Assembly: GCA_013042895.1 (NCBI GenBank)
Contig: JABDPD010000101.1
Span: 1 to 5,271 of the forward strand
Reading direction: 5' to 3'
Length of the DNA stretch: 5,271 nucleotides
Source: Boseongicola sp.
Lineage (GTDB): Bacteria > Pseudomonadota > Alphaproteobacteria > Rhodobacterales > Rhodobacteraceae
Shown here: positions 1 to 5,271 of the stretch, piece after piece
How positions within the stretch are numbered: the stretch's first letter is position 1
Layout of the letters: each line of letters opens with the position of its first letter
Made by a program: the position numbers and the translations under genes
The notes under the pieces: generated by a model
Told to the model about the DNA's origin: nothing
The model's input: the letters and a program-made list of their open reading frames with translations, nothing else
Database searches by the model: none

Positions 1-250
1 TTCCGACGCGCTTGACGATCTCTTCCTGCACAAAGAGCATCTTCTCTGCATACCCAAGCAGTATTGTGCCGCTCTTTGTAAGACCGGCCCCTTTTGTCGT
101 GCGCTCGAAAAGGGTGACCCCCAGTTCGGCTTCCAAGGTGCTGATCCGCGTCGAAATGGCTGGTTGAGACAGGCTGAGATGGTCCGAGGCACGGCGAAAA
201 CCACCGAGGCGCGCTACCCAATAGAATGTTTTCAACTGATCGAAAGTCAT
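1..250 (-). CDS. LysR-type transcriptional regulator, N-terminal part (runs off left edge)
   Basis: Reading the minus strand from the ATG at 250-248 gives 83 codons without a stop, cut by the window edge. The protein starts MTFDQLKTFYWVARLGGF and shows the full LysR winged helix-turn-helix: helix-turn-helix at about residues 18-37 (FRRASDHLSLSQPAISTRIS), followed by LEAELGVTLFER (39-50) and the wing with LTKSG (57-61). The linker helix begins near residue 66. The effector-binding domain (usually about 200 further residues) lies outside the window, so the inducer cannot be guessed. A weak GGGAA lies about 10 nt upstream of the start. The gene is divergent from the DUF2848-hyi-glycerate kinase-SDR operon with a 93-bp shared control region, the classical arrangement for a LysR activator of the neighbouring operon. 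Family assignment is secure; the regulated target is inferred from position. Confidence 0.95.
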   Translation of the reverse strand, partial: MTFDQLKTFYWVARLGGFRRASDHLSLSQPAISTRISTLEAELGVTLFERTTKGAGLTKSGTILLGYAEKMLFVQEEIVKRVG

Positions 251-269
251 ATCTGTGTTCCCAACAAAT
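251..269. promoter_or_regulatory. Candidate LysR box (T-N11-A dyad)
   Basis: ATCTGT-N7-ACAAAT is an inverted repeat with 5 of 6 arm positions matching. Its inner TGT-N7-ACA places T254 and A266 exactly in the T-N11-A spacing typical of LysR-family operators. It abuts the regulator's start codon and covers its ribosome-binding region, so binding could repress the regulator itself. It lies 75-92 bp upstream of the DUF2848 start, a suitable place for the primary recognition site of an operon promoter. The T-N11-A pattern alone is weak; the dyad and the position are what support it. Confidence 0.5.
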
Positions 270-293
270 GCTGCCCAAATGAGCTGGACAGCA
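269..293. promoter_or_regulatory. Dyad-symmetric element in divergent promoter, possible second regulator half-site
   Basis: TGCTGCCCA-N7-TGGACAGCA is an inverted repeat with 8 of 9 arm positions matching, centred on 281. Its centre is 21 bp (two helical turns) from that of the adjacent T-N11-A dyad (260), which would put both on the same DNA face, as expected for recognition and activation sites of a LysR tetramer. The element itself does not have the T-N11-A form. It could instead bind another factor or overlap a promoter: TGGACA at 285-290 resembles a -35 box, but no good -10 follows at 16-18 bp. Confidence 0.4.
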
Positions 294-296
294 CTG

Positions 297-304
297 ACAC
301 GTGT
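297..304. promoter_or_regulatory. ACACGTGT palindrome in divergent promoter
   Basis: A perfect 8-bp palindrome centred at 300.5, about 20 bp from the centre of the preceding dyad. The symmetry does not extend beyond 8 bp, so it may be chance. Its value is mainly that it continues the roughly 20-bp periodicity of the dyads in this intergenic region. Confidence 0.25.
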
Positions 305-330
305 GGCAAGTTCGCCCTTAGGCACAGGTT

Positions 331-336
331 TGAGGA
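331..336 (+). promoter_or_regulatory. Ribosome binding site that fixes the DUF2848 start
   Basis: TGAGGA contains a GAGG core (332-335) 8 nt upstream of the ATG at 344. The open frame continues upstream to an ATG at 164, but that part runs through the divergent regulator gene. The Shine-Dalgarno site therefore supports the shorter protein. Confidence 0.75.
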
Positions 337-343
337 CCACGAG

Positions 344-997
344 ATGCAATTCAACACCGAATATGACCTGCTCGACATTGAAATAAAGGAATTGATAGTG
401 GCAGGCTGGACGGGGCGCGATGCGGCTGCAGTTCAGCACCACATCGACGAACTCGCCGAAATTGGAGTCGCGCCCCCATCTGAAGTTCCATTATTCTATC
501 GAGTGTCGAAAGCTCTTTTGACGACCGACTCCAGTATAGAAGTCCTTGGCAAAAGGTCCTCCGGTGAGGCCGAGCCGTTGATCATTAAGCATGATGGCAA
601 GCTCTGGTTGGGTCTCGGGTCAGACCATACGGATCGGCAACTTGAGATGACATCAGTCGCAGCATCCAAGCAAATCTGCGCAAAACCATGCGCTCGCGAG
701 GTGTGGAATTTTGCCGAACTAGAAGACCACCTTGATGCGATCACGATCCAGTCTTGGATCAAGGAAAACGGTGTATGGGTGCTCTATCAGGATGGCAATC
801 TCGGACAGATCAGACCACTGAGCTCGCTTCTCGCTGCAACTGAGATGAAAAACGGATCGGCCATGCTGTGCGGAACCTTTGCCGCCCTCGGCGGAGTGCG
901 TCCGGCGCCAGATTTTCGCGCCACAATGACAGACCCACAAAGTGGGGCCGCGATTGAACTTAGTTACGCTGCAAGTTTCCTGCCCGAAGTCAGCTAG
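344..997 (+). CDS. DUF2848 family protein, probable FAH-superfamily-like enzyme
   Basis: A 217-residue soluble protein with no signal peptide or membrane segment. It has the conserved blocks I associate with DUF2848: VAGWTGRDAAAVQHHIDELA (residues 19-38), PLFYRVSKALLT (49-60), SGEAEP (73-78), LWLGLGSDHTDRQLE (87-101), SKQICAKP (108-115) and AMLCGTFAALGGVRPAPDF (173-191). The family has no established function that I know of. The order E-x-E (E75, E77), then D94 followed by R98, then K109, and a C-terminal CGT block resembles the metal-binding E-x-E...D and GT motifs of fumarylacetoacetate hydrolase and AraD1-like enzymes. A hydrolase, decarboxylase or sugar-acid dehydratase role is therefore plausible but inferred. 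The start at 344 is chosen over an in-frame ATG at 164 because it begins the conserved domain, has a good Shine-Dalgarno site, and clears the divergent regulator. It is the first gene of the rightward operon. Confidence 0.9.
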   Translation: MQFNTEYDLLDIEIKELIVAGWTGRDAAAVQHHIDELAEIGVAPPSEVPLFYRVSKALLTTDSSIEVLGKRSSGEAEPLIIKHDGKLWLGLGSDHTDRQLEMTSVAASKQICAKPCAREVWNFAELEDHLDAITIQSWIKENGVWVLYQDGNLGQIRPLSSLLAATEMKNGSAMLCGTFAALGGVRPAPDFRATMTDPQSGAAIELSYAASFLPEVS

Positions 998-1059
998 GGA
1001 ACTGATCATGGACATTTTGCTCTCCAGCATGTCATGAAATGAACCATGCCAACAAGCAT

Positions 1060-1073
1060 TTGGAGCGCTCAAT
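1060..1073 (+). promoter_or_regulatory. Shine-Dalgarno GGAG inside a short palindrome before hyi
   Basis: GGAG (1062-1065) is the only plausible ribosome site for the isomerase, 13 nt from its ATG, a long spacing. It overlaps the perfect 8-bp palindrome GAGCGCTC (1063-1070). The 81-bp gap after the DUF2848 gene also holds GCATG (1027-1031) and CATGC (1045-1049) as a weak inverted repeat, but no run of T residues, so I do not call a terminator. Confidence 0.4.
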
Positions 1074-1078
1074 AAATC

Positions 1079-1843
1079 ATGTCTGTTTTCTCAGCCAACC
1101 TCGGGTTTCTCTGGTCTGAACTCGCGCTTCCAGACGCAATTATCGCCGCGCATGCTGCGGGTTTTGTCGCTGTGGAGTGTCATTGGCCATACGAGACTTC
1201 TGTGAAAGATGTTCGACAAGCCTTGGATGAGACCGGCCTTCCGATGCTGGGGTTGAACACATTGCGTGGCGACGTGGCCGGTGGTGAGAACGGGCTATCG
1301 GCCCTTCCGGGGCGGGAAGCCGACGCACGCGCGGCGATTGATGAGGCCCTCGAGTATGCCGCTGACATCGGCGCAAAATCCGTCCACGTTATGGCAGGAA
1401 ACGCAAGTGGCGAACCTGCCCATTCGGCATTCGTTGCCAATCTCACTTATGCCTGCGCAAAAGCTCGTGACATCGGTGTTACAATCTTGATCGAGCCGCT
1501 TAACCGGAACGATGCTCCAAACTACTTTCTGCGAACCACCGATCAGGCGGTCGCGATCATGTCTGAGGTGAACGCGGACAATCTAAAGCTGATGTTTGAT
1601 TGCTACCATGTTGGCCGAAATGAGGGTGACGTCATCACGCGATTCAAGGCACTCAAAGAGCGCGTTGGGCATGTGCAGTTCGCTTCCGTTCCATCGCGAG
1701 GAGCGCCTGACCAAGGTGAAATCGATTATGCCTACGTGTTTGCCGAGATTGAGCGAGCCGGATGGACACAGCCACTTGGGGCTGAGTACAAGCCGAGTGG
1801 TCCGACAGAACCGACGCTGTCTTGGATGAAGGCATTCGCGTGA
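1079..1843 (+). CDS. hyi: Hydroxypyruvate isomerase-like sugar isomerase (TIM barrel)
   Basis: 254 residues, close to the 258 of E. coli Hyi, and co-linear with it. This is a cytosolic AP-endonuclease-2-type TIM barrel. The N-terminus FSANLGFLW matches the Hyi opening (FSANLSMLF), followed by GFVAVECHWPY (28-38), GDVAGGENGLSALPGRE (64-80), LIEPLNRNDAPNYFL (137-151), LMFDCYHVGRNEGD (171-184), GHVQFASVPSRGAPDQGEIDY (197-217) and AEYKP (235-239). E139, D174, Q200 and E236 align, at a constant offset of four, with the E. coli residues at 143, 178, 204 and 240 expected to hold the metal and act as acid/base. Known members interconvert hydroxypyruvate and 2-hydroxy-3-oxopropanoate (tartronate semialdehyde). 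The related 2-oxo-tetronate isomerase OtnI is the main alternative, but its usual DUF1537 kinase partner is absent here and a glycerate kinase follows 55 bp downstream, favouring three-carbon chemistry. Confidence 0.9.
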   Translation: MSVFSANLGFLWSELALPDAIIAAHAAGFVAVECHWPYETSVKDVRQALDETGLPMLGLNTLRGDVAGGENGLSALPGREADARAAIDEALEYAADIGAKSVHVMAGNASGEPAHSAFVANLTYACAKARDIGVTILIEPLNRNDAPNYFLRTTDQAVAIMSEVNADNLKLMFDCYHVGRNEGDVITRFKALKERVGHVQFASVPSRGAPDQGEIDYAYVFAEIERAGWTQPLGAEYKPSGPTEPTLSWMKAFA

Positions 1844-1898
1844 CGCCATGACGAGAGTTTAATGGTCCTGTGATCAAGGGGCCCAACGAAAGACAGAA

Positions 1899-3164
1899 AT
1901 GACGCCTCAGGACGACAAAGAGTTTTTAGCAACGTTGTTTGATGTTGCCGTTGCAGCGGCCGATCCGAAAGTCGCTCTTGCGAGCGCACTGCCTGAAGTC
2001 CCGAGGGGTAAGACTGTTGTTGTCGGGGCCGGAAAAGGTGCGGCACAAATGGCGGCAGCATTTGAAGATCTCTGGCCCACACCCGTCGAAGGCGTCGTCG
2101 TGACCCGCTATGGATATACGGCTCCAACCAAATCAATTCGCGTGCTGGAAGCATCCCACCCGGTCCCTGACGTTGCGGGTGCGCAAGCGACGGATGCTCT
2201 TATTGACGCTGTTTCCGGCCTCGGTGCGGACGATCTAGTGGTTGCTCTCATCTGCGGCGGCGGCTCAGCCCTGTTGCCTGCGCCTCCCCCCGGCATGAGC
2301 CTCGCGGACGAGGCGGCTCTTAATGAGTGCCTGCTTGCATCTGGCGCCCCCATTTCGGTGATGAATGCGATCCGCAAACAGATGAGTACGATCAAGGGTG
2401 GGCGACTAGCCGCTATGGCGCACCCTGCGCGAGTTGTAAGTCTAGTGGTCTCTGATGTGCCCGGTGACGATCCTGCGCAGGTTGCCTCTGGTCCAACCGT
2501 CCCTGATGGAGTTAGCCGGTCTAAGGCGCTGGGCTACATCTCAGCCTATGGGATTTCGCTCCCCGAGCGTGTCCGGGAGTATCTCAACTCCGACGACGGT
2601 CACCCGCCGCACCCTGACGACGATGTTTTTCAAGGCAATGAAGTGCGAGTCATTGCTTCTGCTAATTTGTCTCTCGAAGCCGCTGCGCAAGCTGCCAAGT
2701 CAGAAGGTATCACACCAGTGATCCTCTCCGATGCCATTGAGGGCGAGGCGCGCGATGTCGGTCAGGTTCATGCTGCAATTGCTTCCGAGGTCCGACTGCG
2801 CAACCGTCCTTTCGTCCCACCGGTTGTCATCCTTTCTGGCGGAGAAACCACCGTGACGATACGCGAGCAGGGCGGACGTGGGGGACGAAATACTGAGTTC
2901 CTACTGGCCTTTGCGGGCGGCATCGAGGGCCAGGATATCACGGCGCTCGCGGCAGACACGGATGGCATTGATGGGTCCGAAGACAATGCGGGTGCTTTCG
3001 CCGACGGCTCCACATGGAGCCGCATTCGTAAAGCGGGTCATGACCCGGCCGCCCTTCTTGGCGAACATGATGCTTGGTGTGCATTTGACAGCACTGGAGA
3101 CCTTTTCACGCCTGGTCCAACAGGGACTAATGTGAACGATTTCCGGGCCATCCTAATTCGCTAG
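1899..3164 (+). CDS. gckA: Glycerate 2-kinase, MOFRL family (DUF4147 + MOFRL domains)
   Basis: A 421-residue cytosolic kinase of the two-domain glycerate 2-kinase family, phosphorylating D-glycerate with ATP to 2-phosphoglycerate. The N-terminal DUF4147 domain (about 8-240) contains VVVGAGKGAAQMA (40-52, conserved K46), SHPVPD (86-91), ICGGGSALLPAPPPG (118-132), SVMNAIRKQMSTIKGGRLA (153-171) and SDVPGDDPAQVASGPTVPD (185-203). The C-terminal MOFRL domain (about 308-418) contains ILSGGETTV (311-319), GGRGGRNTEFLLAFA (325-339), AADTDGIDGSEDNAGA (351-366) and DSTGDLFTPGPTGTNVND (397-414). Length and all signature blocks are intact. Homologues are often labelled hydroxypyruvate reductase TtuD, an older name; the kinase call follows the domain family. 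The ATG at 1899 is the only good start: an in-frame TAA lies at 1860-1862. The Shine-Dalgarno site is weak (AAGGGG at 1876-1881, 17 nt away), so translation may lean on coupling with the upstream gene. Confidence 0.93.
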   Translation: MTPQDDKEFLATLFDVAVAAADPKVALASALPEVPRGKTVVVGAGKGAAQMAAAFEDLWPTPVEGVVVTRYGYTAPTKSIRVLEASHPVPDVAGAQATDALIDAVSGLGADDLVVALICGGGSALLPAPPPGMSLADEAALNECLLASGAPISVMNAIRKQMSTIKGGRLAAMAHPARVVSLVVSDVPGDDPAQVASGPTVPDGVSRSKALGYISAYGISLPERVREYLNSDDGHPPHPDDDVFQGNEVRVIASANLSLEAAAQAAKSEGITPVILSDAIEGEARDVGQVHAAIASEVRLRNRPFVPPVVILSGGETTVTIREQGGRGGRNTEFLLAFAGGIEGQDITALAADTDGIDGSEDNAGAFADGSTWSRIRKAGHDPAALLGEHDAWCAFDSTGDLFTPGPTGTNVNDFRAILIR

Positions 3165-3235
3165 CGCCCACAAAAGACCAGTCTTGCGTTCAACAAAAAT
3201 GCGCGGTCTACCTGTCTCGCGAAGTCCATCATAGC

Positions 3236-3241
3236 AAAGGA
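3236..3241 (+). promoter_or_regulatory. Ribosome binding site of the SDR gene
   Basis: AAAGGA sits 7 nt upstream of the ATG at 3249 and fixes the start at MTDTPLALVTGG. It is better placed than the ribosome sites of the two preceding genes. Confidence 0.6.
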
Positions 3242-3248
3242 TAATCCA

Positions 3249-3998
3249 ATGACCGACACTCCCCTAGCACTTGTAACCGGTGGCGCCCAAGGGATTGGAT
3301 ACGCTTCAGCACAAGCTCTTATGGCGGAGGGGTTTCGTGTTATACTCGCTGACATCAAGGCCGATGGCGTTGCAGACGCCGCTTCAGAACTGGGAGCTGT
3401 GGCTGGATTGGTTTGCGACATGGGTGATGCGGATCAGGTCCTTGCGATGTTTGATAAAATAGAAGCTGAACACGGGCCTGTTTCGGCCCTCGTGAACAAT
3501 GCTGGCATCGCCGCTGCGGGGGACTTCCTGGACTACGATCTCGCTACGTTTGATCGAGTGATAGATATCAATCTGCGTGGCGTATTTGTTGCAACACAAC
3601 GGGCCGGAAAGGCCATGGTCGCGAACGGAATTGAGGGCGCTATCGTCAACATGTCTTCGATCAATGCTCAGGTCGCAATCCCTGCGATCCCAGCTTATTG
3701 CGCGTCCAAGGGCGGTGTTATGCAGCTCACGAAAGTTGCTGCTTTGGCACTCGCCCCACACAACATTCGCGTCAACGCCGTTGGGCCCGGATCAATTGAC
3801 ACCGAGATGATGGCAGGGGTGAATGCAAACCCCGAAGCCATGAAGACCGCTATGTCACGCACCCCACTTAAGCGCCCAGGAACAGCCCGAGAGATTGGCG
3901 ATGTGGTCGCGTTTCTTTGCTCAAAGAAAGCCAGCTATATCACGGGTGAAACGATCTATATAGATGGCGGGAGACTTGGATTAAACTACACCGTTTGA
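3249..3998 (+). CDS. SDR family NAD(P)-dependent oxidoreductase (classical)
   Basis: 249 residues, standard for a classical short-chain dehydrogenase. The Rossmann motif TGGAQGIG is at 10-17, and D35 at the end of the second strand (VILADIK) suggests a preference for NAD(H) over NADP(H). NNAG is at 83-86, N108 lies in the INLRG segment, and the catalytic residues are S137 (MSSIN), Y150 and K154 (YCASK), with PG at 180-181 and a C-terminal ITGETIYIDGGRLGLNYTV. The full N-S-Y-K tetrad is present, so it should be active. The substrate is not predictable from sequence: it could oxidise a polyol, sugar or hydroxy acid, or stand in for a tartronate semialdehyde reductase, since a canonical GlxR/GarR gene is absent. 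It is the last gene of the rightward operon, 84 bp after the glycerate kinase. Its last 18 bases overlap the convergent Gfo/Idh/MocA gene. Confidence 0.95.
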   Translation: MTDTPLALVTGGAQGIGYASAQALMAEGFRVILADIKADGVADAASELGAVAGLVCDMGDADQVLAMFDKIEAEHGPVSALVNNAGIAAAGDFLDYDLATFDRVIDINLRGVFVATQRAGKAMVANGIEGAIVNMSSINAQVAIPAIPAYCASKGGVMQLTKVAALALAPHNIRVNAVGPGSIDTEMMAGVNANPEAMKTAMSRTPLKRPGTAREIGDVVAFLCSKKASYITGETIYIDGGRLGLNYTV

Positions 3999-5042
3999 TC
4001 CGGCACAGTCATTAATTTTGATAGTTTGATGGCTCTTTGAGGCGCGCTCCATTGCGTCAATGACCATGTGAACCTGCAATGCATCACGCACGGAACAAAG
4101 CGGTTCCTGCCCGCTTTGAATGCACATAGCAAAGTCCTCAATAGTGGCCTTATGCCAGGCATGCGTGAAAGCCATCGGATCAGCGCCGCCTCCGGTGCCG
4201 GCGGCCGCCTCACCGGTCACCGCAACGCGTCCGTTTAAGTAAGAAATCGTAAGAACGCCACTCTCCAGGTGAGCGTGCGCTTTCGTTCCTTGAACTGAGA
4301 TACTTTCCGGCCGGCCGGGGTAGAAGGCTGTCGTTGCTGTAAGTGTCCCGACCGCGCCGTTTTCGAACTCAAGCAATCCGCCAGCCCAGTCCTCGCCTTC
4401 CATTTGATGCAAGGACGTACTGCGTATAACCGATTGGACCGCACGAATGGGTCCGAGAAGCCAAATCGCCAAGTCAAGAGTATGGATGGCCTGACTGATC
4501 ATCACACCACCTCCGTCCCGAGCGTAAGTTCCGCGTCCTGGTTCGTCATAATACGACTGGTCGCGCCACCAAGGCACCCGGATCTCAGCGGTCTCGACAT
4601 TACCGAGTGCTCCATCGGAAATGAGCTCCTTAAGCGTGCGCGACGCCTCTCGTGCGCGGTGCTGAAAAAGAACACCGGCCAGAACCCTTTGGCTTGCGAA
4701 AATGTCCGCGATCCGTTGGGCAGCCGCGAGTGAGCGCTCGACAGGTTTTTCCATCAAAACCGGAAGTTTAGCCACTGCCAAGGCTTCAACGAATTCCAGT
4801 CGCGCATTTGGCGGTGTTGTAAGTATGACGAAATCCAAGTCGGGATCGTTGCAGATAGCTTGCACGTTTTCATAAACACGCGCTTCTCGATCTGGTTGCT
4901 CTAGCTGTGCGTCCTCAAGAAAGCTCCGCGCACGCGCTGGATCCCGTCCATGCAAGCCACGCATCGTGACAATACTGCTGTCACTAAGTGCTCGGACGTG
5001 TGTTTCCGCCACCATCCCATGCCCGATCAATGCGACTTTCAT
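3981..5042 (-). CDS. Gfo/Idh/MocA family oxidoreductase
   Basis: 353 residues, typical length for the family. The N-terminal Rossmann domain (about 1-120) opens MKVALIGHGMVAETHVRAL with the GxGxxA nucleotide motif at 7-12. The hallmark EKP is at 98-100 (LMEKPVERSL), followed by GVLFQHRAREASRTLKELI (123-141). The C-terminal substrate domain contains VPWWRDQSYYDEPGRGTYARDGGG (156-179) and ISQAIHTLDLAIWLLGP (182-198), where H187 and D190 are in the family's usual catalytic positions. It also has EGEDWAGGLLEFENGAVG (215-232) and TTAFYPGRPESI (237-248). Such enzymes perform NAD(P)-dependent oxidation or reduction of sugars, inositols or related polyols; the substrate is not determined here. The gene converges on the SDR gene and is outside the putative operon, but may serve the same pathway. 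No signal peptide is present, so it is cytosolic. Confidence 0.94.
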   Translation of the reverse strand: MKVALIGHGMVAETHVRALSDSSIVTMRGLHGRDPARARSFLEDAQLEQPDREARVYENVQAICNDPDLDFVILTTPPNARLEFVEALAVAKLPVLMEKPVERSLAAAQRIADIFASQRVLAGVLFQHRAREASRTLKELISDGALGNVETAEIRVPWWRDQSYYDEPGRGTYARDGGGVMISQAIHTLDLAIWLLGPIRAVQSVIRSTSLHQMEGEDWAGGLLEFENGAVGTLTATTAFYPGRPESISVQGTKAHAHLESGVLTISYLNGRVAVTGEAAAGTGGGADPMAFTHAWHKATIEDFAMCIQSGQEPLCSVRDALQVHMVIDAMERASKSHQTIKINDCAGSNGVV

Positions 5043-5047
5043 GGATT

Positions 5048-5053
5048 CCCCTT
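5048..5053 (-). promoter_or_regulatory. Ribosome binding site of the Gfo/Idh/MocA gene
   Basis: On the minus strand a purine-rich AGAAGAAGGGGA precedes the ATG, with AAGGGG 5 nt from it. It supports the start MKVALIGHG, which also places the nucleotide-binding motif at the expected extreme N-terminus. Confidence 0.55.
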
Positions 5054-5090
5054 CTTCTCGAAAGGCTTACAGTTTTGGAACGCTCCGCCA

Positions 5091-5271
5091 AGTGAAAATT
5101 CTCAACTCTACTGCGTCCATGGGTTGGGGAGGTCAGCTCATTCGAATTTCGCAAGCTTTGTCTGATCTTGAAGGATTGCTCCCAAAAAGCGCCATACCGA
5201 GTCGTAGAGACCAAGCGGGCGCGAGCCGCCAAAAGTTACGAGTCAATAGCACTTGCCTCAGCGATAAGAGC
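5091..5271 (+). CDS. Possible start of a divergent gene, perhaps glycosyltransferase-like (runs off right edge)
   Basis: From a GTG at 5091 the plus strand stays open for 60 codons to the window end. The translation begins VKILNSTASMGWGGQLIRIS. That opening resembles the N-terminus of GT4-type glycosyltransferases, where a short hydrophobic strand is followed by a GWGGQ-like glycine motif and an R-I helix. The following residues do not continue in the expected pattern (no G-H-x-V strand), so this may be a decayed or frameshifted remnant, or chance. Only a GGA about 12 nt upstream could serve as ribosome site. The minus strand of the same stretch shows no recognisable gene either: its three frames close within the region or give unfamiliar sequence. 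Treat this as a tentative call. Confidence 0.25.

Noticed and set aside
285..313. Sigma-70 promoter with TGGACA as -35 for the DUF2848 operon
   Set aside because: No acceptable -10 hexamer lies 16-18 bp downstream (aagttc at 308-313), so the match to the -35 consensus alone is not enough.
164..343. In-frame 60-codon N-terminal extension of the DUF2848 gene starting at the ATG at 164
   Set aside because: It runs antisense through the helix-turn-helix coding part of the divergent LysR gene, has no similarity to the DUF2848 domain, and a good Shine-Dalgarno with ATG at 344 starts exactly at the conserved domain.
719..1072. 117-codon minus-strand open frame opposite the DUF2848 3' part
   Set aside because: Composition and residue pattern are those of an antisense shadow; the plus strand carries well-conserved domain motifs over the same bases.
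1732..2154. 140-codon minus-strand open frame spanning the hyi/glycerate kinase junction
   Set aside because: It is arginine-, proline- and serine-rich without any recognisable motif, and lies opposite two well-supported genes.
3174..3185. AAGAC-CA-GTCTT palindrome after the glycerate kinase as a terminator
   Set aside because: The loop would be two bases, the stem five pairs, and no T run follows, so it cannot act as an intrinsic terminator.
3384..3761. 125-codon minus-strand open frame inside the SDR gene
   Set aside because: The plus strand encodes the intact SDR catalytic core here; the antisense translation has no family features.
4984..5232. 82-codon minus-strand frame starting with TTG upstream of and into the Gfo/Idh/MocA gene
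   Set aside because: It overlaps the oxidoreductase start in another frame, uses a poor start codon and has no recognisable motif.
5236..5271. Possible C-terminal end (ALIAEASAIDS then TAA) of a minus-strand gene entering from the right
   Set aside because: Eleven codons are too few to judge, and the other strand is open through the same bases; it would need sequence beyond the window.

Overview
The window looks like an accessory carbohydrate or organic-acid catabolic locus of a Gram-negative bacterium. The codon mix (moderately high GC, many GCC/GGC/CTC codons) and the combination of a LysR regulator, a DUF2848 protein, a Hyi-type isomerase, a MOFRL glycerate kinase and SDR and Gfo/Idh/MocA dehydrogenases suggest an alphaproteobacterium, perhaps a Rhodobacterales or Rhizobiales member. 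That placement is inference from gene style; no rRNA or other phylogenetic marker is present.

Layout. Positions 1-250 (minus strand) hold the N-terminal 83 codons of a LysR-type regulator whose remainder lies off the left edge. A 93-bp divergent intergenic region (251-343) carries three dyad-symmetric elements about two helical turns apart, including a T-N11-A LysR box. Rightward from it runs a probable four-gene operon: DUF2848/FAH-like protein (344-997), hydroxypyruvate isomerase-like TIM barrel (1079-1843), glycerate 2-kinase (1899-3164) and a classical SDR dehydrogenase (3249-3998). The gaps are 81, 55 and 84 bp, with no convincing terminator between genes. A Gfo/Idh/MocA oxidoreductase (3981-5042, minus strand) converges on the SDR and overlaps its 3' end by 18 bp. 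The last 229 bases (5043-5271) hold the upstream region of that oxidoreductase and a possible divergent gene start at 5091 that I cannot assign firmly.

How the genes may work together. Hyi-type enzymes interconvert hydroxypyruvate and tartronate semialdehyde, and MOFRL kinases turn D-glycerate into 2-phosphoglycerate for lower glycolysis. The reductase that would join these two steps (GlxR/GarR type) is not in the window. The SDR and the Gfo/Idh/MocA enzyme are candidate oxidoreductases for the upstream substrate or for that missing step. The DUF2848 protein shows an E-x-E...D pattern and a C-terminal CGT motif that resemble the fumarylacetoacetate hydrolase superfamily, so it may be a metal-dependent hydrolase, lyase or dehydratase producing the acid that feeds the pathway. 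The substrate is not readable from the sequence. No RNA gene, mobile element, CRISPR array or long repeat was seen.
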